64,000 bases of DNA from the NCBI GenBank assembly GCA_016703325.1, contig JADJCH010000014.1:1-64000 (forward strand). The letters run 5' to 3'. This document shows, piece after piece, positions 17,586-27,301 of this stretch (the stretch's first letter is position 1; every line of letters begins with the position of its first letter). The notes beneath the pieces are model-generated. The model ran no database searches. It was not told the origin of the DNA and saw only the letters and a program-made list of their open reading frames with translations. The stretch comes from Burkholderiales bacterium. Lineage in GTDB: Bacteria; Pseudomonadota; Gammaproteobacteria; Burkholderiales; Burkholderiaceae_C. A program made the position numbers and the translations under genes.

Positions 17586-19181
17586 TCAGCGTGCTGGGGG
17601 CGTGACCGCAGGCGGCATCGTGAGGGGCGAGATCGGTTCCGGCGCCGACGGCAGGCGCGGCTCCCGGGTCGCAGCGTTGGGGGCTGCAGCCGGGTTCGGC
17701 GGGGGCACGACCGGTCTGGCGGGGGCGGGTTCGCTGGCAGCCGGTGCCGGCAGCTGGGTGCGCCGCCGCGGGGGCACCCGTTCGTCCAGTGAGCGGGGTT
17801 CGTACTCCGGCAGCCAGCGGCAGGCGCTTGCCACGCCGGGGCGGTCGGCGGCACAGCGCTGCGCCACTTGAGCGGGGCTGGGTCGCTGGCCGTTGCGCAC
17901 CCAGTCTTCCAGAGCGGCGGCTGCGGCCAGGTAGGTGGGGCTGCCCAGATCGTCGTGGCGATCGTCGTCCAGGAACATCTGCAGCAGCTGGGCGTCGCTG
18001 CCGGCCTCCAGCATCTGCTGCTTCCACAGCGCTTCGAGTTCCACCGGGGCAATCGGGTCGCGCACGGCATGCAGGGTCAGCACCGGCCGGTGCAGCCGGG
18101 CGCCCGGGTCCTGGTCGGCCGTCAGCGCCGCCAGGGCCGCCGGGTCGGCCTGGTAACGCGGCAGGCGATCCTGCACCTCCCGATCGAACTCGGTGCTGCC
18201 GCTGGCCGGGTAAACCACACCTTCGTTGCCGAAGGGGTTGCGGCCCTTGAGCTTGCGCCAGACGACGTCCTGCATCTGCCAGGTGGCCGCCGCCAGCACG
18301 CGGGCCAGGCCGGCGGGAGGCACGCCTGCGACGCGGGTGATGCGCTCCAGCGCCTGCCGCTGCGCGGGGCTGCGTGCACTGTCGGGCTTCGACAGGCCGG
18401 TGCAGGCTTCCAGCCGTTCGCCCAGCTGGGTCCGGGTGAGCACCGGACGCTGCGGATCGCTGGTCGGCGGCAGCCCCATCCACAGTGGGTAGTCCCCCTC
18501 ACCCGGTCCCGGGTGGTTGCGGCAGGCCGCCTGGTAGATCAGGCGCAGGTCCAGCAGTGCATCCAGGCTGCGCACACCGCCCAGCTGGCCACTGGTCAGC
18601 AGCAGCGCGCTGTAGGGGGGGCGGCCACTGCTGGTGCGGCGCGGGTGCAGGTCCGGCACGGTGTAGCGGCTGCCCACCGACACGGCCACCCCGGCGCCCC
18701 AGCCCTGGCCGTGCAGCAGGGTGAAGTCGGGCTCGCCGTAGTCGGCCACAAAGGCCTGGCGGGCGCGTTCGCTGTCGTCGGCCGCGGCGCGCAGCTCCAG
18801 CCCGGGCTGGCGGTAGCCCGAGCCCACCCAGGCGTAGCCGGCCTCCAGCCAGAAGCGCCAGCGCTGCAGGTCCTGCTCGGAACGGTCGGCCGCAGGCGGT
18901 TCCAGGTCCGGCTCGCCGCGGGTGAACACCACCAGGCGGCGGTTCCACTGTGCCGGCCGGGCCATCCAGACCCAGGCGCCCAGGTAGTCCCGGCCGCGCC
19001 GGCATTCGCTGCCCACGGGCAGCCCGCTGGGGCAGGGTTGCACGCTGGGCAGGTCGCCGGACAGGCGGGAGGCGCCCTGCGCGGCCGCCGTGCCGATCAG
19101 GCCGGCCGCGATGAGCAGTCCGACTGCCAGCCGTGTGCTCGGATGCCGGAAAGGGTGAAGGCGCTGGGGCAACGCAGACAC
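17586..19181 (-). CDS. secreted alpha/beta-hydrolase-like protein lacking the usual nucleophile serine
   Basis: 531 aa from GTG 19181, which follows a good GAGGAG site. A signal peptide (LAVGLLIAAGLIGTAAAQG) is followed by an alpha/beta-hydrolase core. The expected nucleophile elbow G-x-S-x-G is present as LHGQGWGAG: Gly replaces Ser, and a single-base change (AGC to GGC) would account for it. A plausible acid (RDPIAPVE) and His (DDRHDDLG) remain near 390-430. The last 100 residues are Pro/Ala-rich. The family is uncertain; it resembles 3-hydroxybutyrate-oligomer or tannase-like hydrolases. It follows amiC by 20 bp on the same strand. It may be inactive or have a binding role. Confidence 0.6.
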   Translation of the reverse strand: MSALPQRLHPFRHPSTRLAVGLLIAAGLIGTAAAQGASRLSGDLPSVQPCPSGLPVGSECRRGRDYLGAWVWMARPAQWNRRLVVFTRGEPDLEPPAADRSEQDLQRWRFWLEAGYAWVGSGYRQPGLELRAAADDSERARQAFVADYGEPDFTLLHGQGWGAGVAVSVGSRYTVPDLHPRRTSSGRPPYSALLLTSGQLGGVRSLDALLDLRLIYQAACRNHPGPGEGDYPLWMGLPPTSDPQRPVLTRTQLGERLEACTGLSKPDSARSPAQRQALERITRVAGVPPAGLARVLAAATWQMQDVVWRKLKGRNPFGNEGVVYPASGSTEFDREVQDRLPRYQADPAALAALTADQDPGARLHRPVLTLHAVRDPIAPVELEALWKQQMLEAGSDAQLLQMFLDDDRHDDLGSPTYLAAAAALEDWVRNGQRPSPAQVAQRCAADRPGVASACRWLPEYEPRSLDERVPPRRRTQLPAPAASEPAPARPVVPPPNPAAAPNAATREPRLPSAPEPISPLTMPPAVTPPAR

Positions 19182-19201
19182 GATGACTTCTCCTCAAGTT
19201 C

Positions 19202-20891
19202 TCAGACAACGCGGTTGCGCGCCAGCGGCGGGTTGCGGGCGAAGTAGCGCACGATGCCGGTGTACAGCGCCAGCACCAGCTGGTTCTGGTAGCGGTCGCT
19301 GCGCAGGCGCTGCTCCTCCTCCGGGTTGGAGATGAAGGCGGTTTCCACCAGGATGGAGGGGATGTCCGGCGCCTTCAGCACCGCAAAGCCGGCCTGCTCG
19401 ACATGGTCCTTGTGCAGCCGGCCCACCCGGCCGATGTGCTGCAGCACCTCCCGGCCCACCTTCAGGCTGTCCTTGATCTGCGCGCTGGTGGTCATGTCCA
19501 GCAGCGTGCGGAGCACCTGCGCGTCCCGGCTGGCCTGCTGCGGGATGCCGCCGATGGCATCGGAGGCGTTCTCGCGCCGCGCCATCCAGCGTGCCGCGGC
19601 GCTGCTGGCGCTGGACTGCGACAGTGCAAACACCGAGGCCCCGCGGGCCTTGGGGGTCAGGAAGGCATCGGCGTGCACCGAGACGAACAGGTCGGCCTGC
19701 AGCCGCCGGGCCTTGGCCACCCGCTCCTGCAGCGGCACGAAGTAGTCGCCATTGCGGGTGAGCACCGCACGCATGCCGGGCCGGGCGTTGATGCGGTCGT
19801 GCAGCTTGGTGGCGATCTGCAGCACCACATCCTTCTCGCGCAGGCCGCTGGGGCCGATGGCACCGGGATCCTCGCCCCCGTGGCCGGGGTCGATGGCGAC
19901 GATCAGCAGCCGGTTGATGCCGGCGCGACCGGGGTTGGCCACGGCGTCGGCCGCGGGCGCACGCCCGGGCGGTCGCGGTGGTGGGGTCTCCGACAGCACA
20001 TCGCCCGGGCTGCCGCCGGGGCGTGCGATCGGGCTGGAGGGTTGGGACAGGCGCACCGCTGCCCACCGCGGCGCCGGGTCGAGGGGCTTCGGGGGCGGAC
20101 GGCGCAGGCGCCGATGGCTCGGACCCTGGGGTCGAAGGGCCGGAGGGCCTGTCTGCAGGGCGAGCGCCGGGGGCCGGCGCCGGGCGTCCCGGGCCGTTGT
20201 CCAGCTGACCGATGAACTCCCCCAGGGCATCGTTGAGATCGGCTGCGGCCTGCTGTGCTGCCTCCTGCCCTGACCGCGGCCAGGGTCGCGCACCGGGGCT
20301 GGGGGTCTGCTGGGCTGTTTCGCGCTCGTGCACCAGCGTCAGCAATGGGTCGGGGGCCACCGCCGGGCGCAGGTCGAACACCAGGCGGTGGCGGTAGGGT
20401 GCGATCGGCGCCAGCGCGAACACCTGGGGGGCGCTGGTGCGCTTGAGGTCGAGCACCAGCCGCACCCGGGCCCCGCCTGTCGACGCATCTGCCGCAGTGC
20501 TCCCGCCCAGCGTGGTGGAGGTGGCCGATGCTCCATTTGCTGCCGTTGCCGGCCCCTGCCCCAGGCGGATGCCGGCGATGTTGGGGTCGTCCGCCCCCAC
20601 CTTGCCCACCAGCTCGCGCAGGGTGGGGTTGAGCTCCAGGCCGTCGATGTCGATCACCAGCCGCGGTGGGTCGCTGATGGCGAAATGGCGGGCCTGGAGG
20701 GCCTGGTCCGACTCCAGCGTGATGCGGGTGTAGTCGGCCGAAGGCCACACCCGCACCGCCACCAGCGCGGCACCTTGCACCAGCTCTGCCGGCCCGAGCA
20801 GCAGCAGCCAGCCCCCGCCAACCTGTCGCCACCAGTGGCGGCGGGGTGGATCGGTGGTGCGGGAGGTGTCGGAAGGGGAGGGCGGCGTCAT
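19202..20891 (-). CDS. amiC: N-acetylmuramoyl-L-alanine amidase AmiC, frame broken in the linker
   Basis: Two frames together make one AmiC. The N-terminal part starts at ATG 20891, overlapping the tsaE stop as ATGA. It has a signal-like hydrophobic segment and an AMIN domain (ADYTRITLESDQALQARHFA, then PPRLVIDIDG), which targets the divisome. The catalytic Amidase_3 domain is in a second frame ending at 19202, with zinc-site motifs AIDPGHGGEDPGA, LFVSVHADAF and the catalytic Glu in ILVETAFISN. The break lies in the Pro/Ala linker at about 20030-20110. AmiC cleaves septal peptidoglycan between MurNAc and L-Ala. Both domains look intact, so a sequencing indel is possible. Confidence 0.85.
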
Positions 20892-21517
20892 CGGCGGGTG
20901 GCGTCGTCGGAGGAAAGGGATCGCAGGGCCTGCAGCAGGCTCAGCCCCACGGGGCTGCAGGCCTGGGCCTGCAGACGTCGTGCAGGGGAGTCGGTATCGG
21001 TGATGGGGTGGGCGCTGGGGTCTGCGCTGACGTTGGCGCTGTCGTCGGCGAAATCGATCTGCAGTTTCAGGTCGGCAGGCGGCAGCAGGCCGGCGGCCTT
21101 CTCCGGCCATTCCACCAGCTTCAGGCCGGGGCTGGCGAAGAGCTCGCGGAAACCCGCGTCCTCCCATTCCTGCGGATCGTTGAAGCGGTAGAAGTCGAAG
21201 TGCAGCAGCGGCAGCCGGGCCGCATCGTCGGAGCCGGCACCGCTGGCGACGGCAGCGGGCAGGGGCACTTCGTAGGGTTCGACGATGGCGTAGCTCGGGC
21301 TCTTGATGCGCCCGGTCACGCCCAGGGCCCGCAGCAGGTGGCGGGCGAAGGTGGTCTTGCCCGCACCGAGCGGGCCGACGAGCTGGATCTGCGCCTGGCG
21401 GATGTCCGGCTGGCCGGCCAGGGCCTCGGCACAGGCCTGGCAGGCGGATTCATCCGGCCAGGACAGGGACAGGGACAGGGACAGGTTTGGGGTGAGGGTC
21501 TGGGTTTCTAGAATCAC
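20888..21517 (-). CDS. tsaE: tRNA threonylcarbamoyladenosine biosynthesis ATPase TsaE
   Basis: 209 aa from GTG 21517. It is the P-loop partner of TsaD/TsaB in making t6A37 on ANN-decoding tRNAs. Walker A is GPLGAGKTTFARHLL, and the TsaE signatures IKSPSYAIVEPYE, LHFDFYRF and LVEWPEKAAG follow. The stop overlaps the amiC start by 4 nt. The N-terminus has a (Leu-Ser)4 stretch from a GGACAG tandem repeat. The start is only three bases from the divergent queG start, so each gene's 5' signals lie in the other's coding sequence. The C-terminal 50 residues are longer than usual and poorly conserved. Confidence 0.9.
   Translation of the reverse strand: MILETQTLTPNLSLSLSLSWPDESACQACAEALAGQPDIRQAQIQLVGPLGAGKTTFARHLLRALGVTGRIKSPSYAIVEPYEVPLPAAVASGAGSDDAARLPLLHFDFYRFNDPQEWEDAGFRELFASPGLKLVEWPEKAAGLLPPADLKLQIDFADDSANVSADPSAHPITDTDSPARRLQAQACSPVGLSLLQALRSLSSDDATRR
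21461..21484. repeat. GGACAG hexanucleotide repeat, 4 copies
   Basis: Four exact copies of GGACAG encode Leu-Ser repeats near the N-terminus of TsaE. Because the unit is 6 bp, changes in copy number would add or remove dipeptides without shifting the frame. Confidence 0.9.
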
Positions 21518-21520
21518 CGG

Positions 21521-22678
21521 ATGTCCGATCAGACCGCGCCTGCTGCCGAAGCGCCCGCCCAAGCCCGCACCCTGGCACCCGGGCGCGGGGAGGAGCTGCT
21601 CGTCAAGCTGCGCGAATGGGGGCAAGCGGCCGGATTCTCCCAGATCGCTGTCGCAGACGTGAACCTGGCCTCCGCAGAGCCGGGCCTGCTGGCCTGGCTG
21701 GAGGCCGGTTTTCACGGTCAGATGGGTTACATGGCCGCCCACGGGCTGAAGCGGGCGAGGCCGGCCGAGCTGCTGCCCGGTACGCTGCGGGTCATCACCG
21801 CCCGCATGGATTACCTGCCGCGCGACACGCCGGCGGATTGGCGCGAGCGCGAGGCGCAGCGTCTGCAGCAACCCGGCGAGGCGGTGGTGTCGATCTACGC
21901 CCGGGGCCGGGACTACCACAAGGTAATGCGCCAGCGACTGCAGGGCCTGGCCGAGCGGCTGGCCGCCGAGGTGGGGCCGCTGGGGTACCGGGTGTTCTGC
22001 GACTCGGCCCCGGTGCTGGAGGTGGAGCTGGCCGCACGCAGCGGGCTGGGCTGGCGCGGCAAGCACACGCTGCTGTTGGAACGAGAAGGAGGCTCGATGG
22101 CCTTCCTCGGTGAGATCTTCGTGGACCTGCCGCTGCCACTCACCCCGGAAGTGCCCGACCACTGCGGGCGCTGCAATGCCTGCCTGGATGCCTGCCCGAC
22201 GGCGGCCATCGTGGCGCCCTACCGCCTGGATGCGCGCCGCTGCATCAGCTACCTGACCATCGAACACGACGGGCCGATCCCGCTGGAGCTGCGCACCGCC
22301 CTGGGCAACCGCATCTACGGCTGTGACGACTGCCAGCGCGTCTGCCCCTGGAACAAGTTTGCCCGACGCAGCCCGCTGCCGGATTTCGACGTGCGCGAGC
22401 CGCTGGGCAGCGCCACGCTGCTGCAGCTGTGGCGCTGGGAGGAGGCGGAGTTCCTGCGCCGCACCGAGGGCAGCCCGATCCGCCGCATCGGCCACCGCCG
22501 CTGGCTGCGCAACCTGGCGGTGGCGCTGGGCAACGCCTGGCGCGACAGCGGGGCGCCGGAGTTCGCCCAGGTGCTGCAGCAGCGCCGCGCGACGGCCGAC
22601 GACCTGCTGGCCGAACACATCGATTGGGCGCTGGCCCAGCGCGGGCCGGCGCTCAGCGCAACGCAGCAAACAGGCTGA
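21521..22678 (+). CDS. queG: epoxyqueuosine reductase QueG
   Basis: 385 aa. It catalyses the last step of queuosine synthesis, reducing epoxyqueuosine in tRNA to queuosine with cobalamin and two 4Fe-4S clusters. The cluster motifs are CGRCNACLDACPTAAI (about residue 215) and CDDCQRVCPW (about 270). Also present are RDYHKVMRQRLQ and the conserved SGLGWRGKHTLLL segment with the catalytic Asp just before it (CDSAPVLE). The gene is divergent from tsaE. Its 3' end overlaps the convergent AEC transporter gene by 26 bp. Confidence 0.95.
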   Translation: MSDQTAPAAEAPAQARTLAPGRGEELLVKLREWGQAAGFSQIAVADVNLASAEPGLLAWLEAGFHGQMGYMAAHGLKRARPAELLPGTLRVITARMDYLPRDTPADWREREAQRLQQPGEAVVSIYARGRDYHKVMRQRLQGLAERLAAEVGPLGYRVFCDSAPVLEVELAARSGLGWRGKHTLLLEREGGSMAFLGEIFVDLPLPLTPEVPDHCGRCNACLDACPTAAIVAPYRLDARRCISYLTIEHDGPIPLELRTALGNRIYGCDDCQRVCPWNKFARRSPLPDFDVREPLGSATLLQLWRWEEAEFLRRTEGSPIRRIGHRRWLRNLAVALGNAWRDSGAPEFAQVLQQRRATADDLLAEHIDWALAQRGPALSATQQTG

Positions 22679-23561
22679 GGGCTGCCGGCACACTCCACAT
22701 GCCCAGCAGGGTGGAGGCGGTGACCAGCCCGGCGACGTAGGGCCCGTCGCCCCCCATGCGGGCGGCCAGCACGTAGCAGCTCGACGCGGTGGGCAGCGCC
22801 GCAAAGGCCACCAGAATCTGAGCCTGCCCGCTGGGCAGTGCCAGCAGCGCTCCCAGGCCCAGCCCGATCAATGGCAGCAGCAGGTGGCGGATGCCCAGCA
22901 GGGCCGTGGCCAGCCGGGGCGCCTTCTGCAGGCCGCCCAGCTCCAGCCCGGCGCCCACCGCCATCAGGCCCAGCGGCAGCGCGGCCGCGCCGATGCGGCC
23001 CAGCACCGTGTCCACCGGGGCGGGCAGGCGCAGGCCCGCCAGGTTGGCGACCAGCCCGGCCACCGTGGCCAGGATCAGCGGGTTGTGCAGCAGCTCGCGC
23101 AGGGTGTTCTGGCCGCCGTGGCGGGCCAGTGACCAGACCGCACCCAGGTTGCACAGCGGCACGCACAGGGCCACCAACAAGGCGATCGCCGCCACCCCTT
23201 CGGAGCCGCCGATGCGCTCGGCCAGCGCCAGCGCCACATAGGAGTTGAAGCGGAAGGACACCTGCGCGCCGCTGGCCTGCAGCCGCGGGTCCACCCCCGG
23301 CAGCCGGCGCAGCGCGGTGGCCAGCGCAAAGCCGGCGCCTACCACCGCCCAGCCGCCCAGCCCCAGGCCCAGCGAGGCGGCCGGGTTCAGCGGGCTGCGC
23401 ACGATGGCGGTGAACAGCAGCACCGGAAAGAGCAGCCAGTAGACCAGGCGCTCCGCCGCGTTCCAGACCGGGCGGTCGAGTGCGGTGAAGCGGCACACCA
23501 GAAAGCCGACCACGATCAGCAGGAAGTCGGGCAGCAGCAACAGCGCATAGGACAGGAACAT
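22653..23561 (-). CDS. AEC-family transporter (auxin efflux carrier-like permease)
   Basis: 302 aa, about ten hydrophobic segments in the two five-helix halves typical of AEC/Mem_trans proteins, beginning MFLSYALLLLPDFLLIVVGF. The conserved glycine- and proline-rich crossing in each half is visible (VAGLVANLAGLRLPAP; PTASSCYVLAARMGGD). Bacterial members export or import dicarboxylates or other organic anions. Substrate unknown. It is divergent from the TctC binding protein, but AEC carriers do not normally use such proteins. Confidence 0.88.
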   Translation of the reverse strand: MFLSYALLLLPDFLLIVVGFLVCRFTALDRPVWNAAERLVYWLLFPVLLFTAIVRSPLNPAASLGLGLGGWAVVGAGFALATALRRLPGVDPRLQASGAQVSFRFNSYVALALAERIGGSEGVAAIALLVALCVPLCNLGAVWSLARHGGQNTLRELLHNPLILATVAGLVANLAGLRLPAPVDTVLGRIGAAALPLGLMAVGAGLELGGLQKAPRLATALLGIRHLLLPLIGLGLGALLALPSGQAQILVAFAALPTASSCYVLAARMGGDGPYVAGLVTASTLLGMWSVPAALSLFAALR

Positions 23562-23670
23562 GGCGGCAGCCTACCTGACTCTCCCTGACCCACCGCGGGG
23601 AGTGGGCAGGCTAGGATCCCGCCGACGCATCCCCCTTTTTTTTGCCATCGTTCCTCAAGGAGATCGCAGC

Positions 23671-24654
23671 ATGCAACGTCGCCACCTGCTCGGCGCCACC
23701 AGCGCCATCGTCACCGCCATGGGCCTGGCGCTCAGCCCGGCGGCCCTGGCCCAGGGTTATCCGACCAAGGCGGTGCGCCTGGTGGTGCCCTTTGCGCCCG
23801 GCGGCACCACCGACATCGTCGCCCGCGTGGTGGCCGAAAAGATCACCCCGGCCCTGGGCCAGACCCTGGTGGTGGAGAACAAGGCCGGTGGCGGCGGCAT
23901 CGTCGGCGCTGCCGAGGTGGTGAAGTCCGCCGCCGACGGCTACACGCTGGGCATGGCCACCGTGTCCACCACCGCAGCCAATCCGGCCATCAACCCGAAG
24001 ACGCCCTACAACCCGCTCACCGACTTCACGCCGATCATCAACATCGCGGCCACGCCCAACGTGATCGCGGTGCATCCGAGCTTCCCGGCAAGGGACTACA
24101 AGACCTTCCTGGAGGTGGTGAAGAAGTCCCCAGGCCGCTACTCTTTCGCCAGCTCCGGCACCGGCGGTATCGGTCACCTGCAGATGGAGCTCTACAAGAA
24201 CCTGTCGGGCACCTTCATCACCCACATTCCGTACCGCGGTGCCGGCCCGGCGCTCAACGACACCGTGGCCGGCCAGGTGCCGATCATCTTCGACAACCTG
24301 CCCTCGGCGCTGCCCTTCATCAAGGACGGCCGGCTGATTCCGATCGTGGTGGCCGCTCCCACCCGCCTGGCGGTGCTGCCGAACATCCCGACCTTCAAGG
24401 AGGTGGGGCTGGAGCCGGTCAACCGCATGGCCTACTACGGCGTGCTCGGCCCCAAGGGCCTGCCCAAGGAGGTGGTCGAGAAGGTCAGCGCTGCGGTGAA
24501 GAAGACGCTGGAGGAGCCGGCGGTGAAGAAGCGCATCGAGGACACCGGCTCGGTCATCGTGGCCAATACGCCGGAGCAGTTCGCGGACCAGATCAAGGCC
24601 GAATTCGAGGTCTACAAGAAGGTGGTCCAGCAGCAGAAGCTCCAGCTGGACTGA
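23671..24654 (+). CDS. Bug/TctC-family tripartite tricarboxylate transporter binding protein
   Basis: 327 aa with a twin-arginine-like N-terminus (MQRRHLLGATSAIVTAMGLA) and a signal cleavage site near ALAQGYP. The Bug fold is clear: VRLVVPFAPGGTTDIVARVV, VENKAGGGGIVGA, ASSGTGGIGHLQMELY, HIPYRGAGPALND and PNIPTFKEVGL. Bug proteins are greatly expanded in Burkholderiales, where most are orphans without TctAB, as here. Ligand unknown, probably a carboxylate or similar small metabolite. An AAGGAG site precedes the ATG. A run of eight T lies 28 bp upstream. Confidence 0.92.
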   Translation: MQRRHLLGATSAIVTAMGLALSPAALAQGYPTKAVRLVVPFAPGGTTDIVARVVAEKITPALGQTLVVENKAGGGGIVGAAEVVKSAADGYTLGMATVSTTAANPAINPKTPYNPLTDFTPIINIAATPNVIAVHPSFPARDYKTFLEVVKKSPGRYSFASSGTGGIGHLQMELYKNLSGTFITHIPYRGAGPALNDTVAGQVPIIFDNLPSALPFIKDGRLIPIVVAAPTRLAVLPNIPTFKEVGLEPVNRMAYYGVLGPKGLPKEVVEKVSAAVKKTLEEPAVKKRIEDTGSVIVANTPEQFADQIKAEFEVYKKVVQQQKLQLD

Positions 24655-24673
24655 ACCTGTGAACGAACCCTCC

Positions 24674-25674
24674 ATGCCCGCTGCCAACCGGCGCGCCCGC
24701 TCTTCGCAAATGTCGCCAGCAGCTGGCCCCTCCCGGTCCGGCCGGTTGGTTCTGATGGCTGGCCGGCCGACCAGGCGCTGATCGACCGCTTCATCGATGC
24801 GCTGTGGCTGGAGGATGGCCTGGCCGCCAACAGCCTGGCGGCCTACCGGCGTGACCTGAGCGCGCTGGCCGCGTGGCTGCCCCAGGCCGATGCCCACCTG
24901 ACCGGGGAGGCCGCACCGCGCCTCAACGAGCTGCGCGAGAGCCACCTGCTGGCCTACATCACCGCCCGCCATGCCGCGACCCGAGCCACCACCGCCAACC
25001 GGCGGCTGACGGTGTTCAAGCGCTTCTACCGCTGGGCGCTGCGTGAGCACCTCTGCAGCGCCGACCCGACGCTGCGCCTGGCCGCCGCGCGCCAGCCGCT
25101 GAGGCTGCCGCACAGCCTCAGCGAGGCGCAGGTGGAAGCCCTGCTGGCGGCGCCGGACCTGACCACGCCGCTGGGCCTGCGCGACCGCACGATGTTCGAG
25201 CTCATGTACGCCGCCGGGCTGCGGGTGACGGAGCTCACCACCCTGAAACTGCTGCACCTGAGCCTGAACGACGGCGTGCTGCAGGTGACCGGCAAGGGCA
25301 GCAAGGAACGCCTGCTGCCCTTCGGCGAAGTGGCGCGGGACTGGGTGGAGCGTTACCTGGCCGAGGCCCGCCCTCAGCTGCTGGCCGGGCGGGCCTGCGA
25401 CGAACTCTTCGTCACCGTACGCGGGGCCGGCATGACGAGGCAGATGGCCTGGCACCTGGTCAAGCAGCATGCGAAGCGCGCCGGCATCACCGCACCGCTG
25501 TCGCCGCACACCCTGCGCCATGCCTTCGCCACGCACCTGCTCAACCACGGGGCCGACCTGCGCGTGGTGCAGCTGCTGCTGGGGCATGCGGACATCTCCA
25601 CCACCCAGATCTACACCCACGTGGCCAGGGAGCGGCTCAAGCAGCTGCATGCCAGACACCACCCGCGCGGCTGA
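24674..25674 (+). CDS. xerD: tyrosine recombinase XerD, N-terminal frame broken
   Basis: From about 24745 to 25674 one frame encodes a nearly whole XerD: SAM-like N-domain (LIDRFIDALWLEDGLAANSL) and the catalytic domain with Arg in YAAGLRVTEL, Lys in GKGSKERLLPF, HTLRHAFATHLL, GHADISTTQ and the Tyr in IYTHV. That frame has no ATG, GTG or TTG before GTG 25012, which would delete the N-domain. The natural start appears to be ATG 24674 in another frame, which stops at 24781. A one-base indel around 24700-24775 would join them. With XerC it resolves chromosome dimers at dif. It starts 19 bp after the TctC stop. Confidence 0.85.
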
Positions 25675-25787
25675 TCCCTGCCGCACCCATCGTCGCGGCT
25701 CAGGGTTCACGGGGATGCCCGCAGGCGCGCGGCGGCCTGGGCACAATCCGTCCGACGCGTCCCCCCCACCGCCCGAAAGAGGTGACC

Positions 25788-26749
<962 letters not shown>

Positions 26750-26763
26750 AGGTTGACGGGCTC

Positions 26764-27268
26764 TCAGCCCAGCAGCCCGAGGTCGATCGCCATGCCCTTC
26801 AGCCCGGGCAGGGGTGTGACCCCGGGGTGTTCGGTGGAGGAGATGTCGCTGTATTCACCGCCTTCCAGGCGGCTGTAGAAGCGCAACCGGCCCCGGCCGG
26901 CTTCCAGGTCCACCAGCCAGACGTGGGCCACGCCGTGGCGGGCATACAGGGGCAGCTTGACTTCGCGGTCGTAGCGGGCACTGCTGTCGGCCACCTCGAT
27001 CAGCAGCAGCTCCGCCTGGGGCGTCGCGGGGCAGCAGCGTCGGTCGGCTCCTGCGCGGCACGGCACCACCCACCCGGTCCGCGCAGCCAGGGTTCAGCAG
27101 ACTGACGGCTGACGCATGCCGGCTCTTCTGTGGTGCCATGTCGATCACCTCCCCATCGATCAGTTCCACCCGGGCGTCGGGCGGGAAGATGCCCGCCTCG
27201 GCCATGCGGTAGTACTCCGCCACACTCAGGCGGTGGCGGGCCAGCAGAGGAACATCGAAGGCGCCCAT
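26764..27268 (-). pseudogene. Uma2-family (DUF820) putative nuclease, degenerate
   Basis: The 5' part (ATG 27268) reads LSVAEYYRMAEAGIFPPDARVELIDGEV..., a Uma2 start. The 3' part, in another frame, reads LLLIEVADSSARYDREVKLPLYARHGVAHVWLVDLE, the core of the PD-(D/E)XK-like Uma2 fold. Between about 27040 and 27110 the expected middle section (a strand with PQPDL) is missing and the frame changes, so the gene has both a deletion and a frameshift. Uma2 genes are common accessory genes, often multicopy in cyanobacteria, of unknown role. This copy is most likely dead. Confidence 0.7.
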
Positions 27269-27301
27269 GGAGACGATTCTATGCAGCTCCCGCCGGGGAG
27301 G

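Noticed and set aside
23636..23643. Run of eight T upstream of TctC as a terminator
   Set aside because: No hairpin precedes it, and it lies in a divergent promoter region.
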